The position numbers and the translations under genes are program-made. From positions 7,265,162-7,279,671 of the forward strand of contig NZ_JAUDRJ010000003.1 of the NCBI RefSeq assembly GCF_030382115.1: 14,510 bases of DNA, given 5' to 3'. Below, in pieces: positions 14,380 through 14,510 of the stretch (positions are counted from its first letter, which is position 1; each line of letters starts with the position of its first letter). The notes under the pieces are model-generated. The model was not told where the DNA came from. It did not search any database and was given only the letters and a program-made list of their open reading frames with translations. Source of the DNA: Nostoc sp. GT001 (GTDB lineage: Bacteria; Cyanobacteriota; Cyanobacteriia; Cyanobacteriales; Nostocaceae).

Positions 14380-14510
14380 CGTGCCTATTTCTTTACTCAA
14401 CAGCAAAGTTCATCAGATTGTGGCGCTGCGTGTTTGGCAGTGATTAGCCAACATTGGGGCATACGCTTAAACCCTTACAATTTGCGTAACTTCACGCCAG
14501 TCAGTTTTAC
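14380..14510 (+). CDS. Partial C39 peptidase domain of an ABC exporter, 5' end broken
   Basis: The frame reads 'YFFTQQQSSSDCGAACLAVI' followed by 'SQHWGIRLNPYNLRNFTPVSF' to the window edge. This is the start of a peptidase C39 domain, which cleaves double-glycine leaders in bacteriocin/HlyB-type (cyanobacterial HetC-like) ABC exporters. The upstream Gln (oxyanion) and the catalytic Cys in DCGAAC are present. The frame has a TGA at 14377-14379 and no ATG, GTG or TTG until codons inside the domain (TTG 14434). The text just upstream that looks homologous (KLGYDVP, 14366-14386) is in another frame. So the 5' end is frameshifted, either a pseudogene or a sequence error. The gene continues past the window. 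Confidence 0.75.

Overview
The window looks like chromosome of a filamentous, Nostoc-type cyanobacterium. It is AT-rich, carries perfect HIP1 octamers (GCGATCGC at about 751, 4450, 6929, 12579, 13320 and 13558), and its spacers are full of interspersed repeat types typical of that group. The gene families also fit: caspase/STAND/WD40 proteins, DUF4112, a GH116 glycosidase and a C39-type ABC exporter. No RNA gene or CRISPR array was found.

Layout. 108-512 (-) is a small DUF4112 membrane protein. 889-5076 (-) is a 1395-residue protein with a caspase-like peptidase, a STAND NTPase and 14 WD40 repeats. A 67-bp AT-rich spacer separates it from a divergent small gene, 5144-5521 (+), of the trypsin-co-occurring domain 1 (Trypco1) type. 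5691-6747 is a decayed ISAs1-type insertion sequence flanked by a 19-bp direct repeat. 6872-7165 is a degenerate 21-bp tandem repeat that runs into the 3' end of a conserved hypothetical gene, 7133-7606 (-). 7905-11096 (-) is a paralogue of the caspase/STAND/WD40 gene. It keeps the first ~31 residues, the post-P-loop STAND part and 14 very similar WD40 repeats, but has lost the catalytic caspase residues and the Walker A loop in one 338-residue in-frame deletion. 11481-13910 (+) is a full-length GH116 beta-glucosidase/glucosylceramidase-like enzyme with the known active-site residues in place. The right end enters a C39 peptidase domain of a bacteriocin-type ABC exporter whose 5' end looks frameshifted.

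How the genes may work together (inference). The left two thirds resembles a conflict or programmed-death locus. A sensor (double seven-bladed WD40 propeller) drives a STAND switch and a caspase effector, with a Trypco1 partner next door. The second paralogue keeps the sensor but lacks the effector and nucleotide-binding loop, so it may be a regulator, decoy or spare sensor, or an early pseudogene. The two paralogues also share about 70 bp of 3' flank, so the duplication reached past the stop codons. The GH116 gene and the exporter look unrelated to this system; that part of the window is rich in short inverted repeats and gene fragments.
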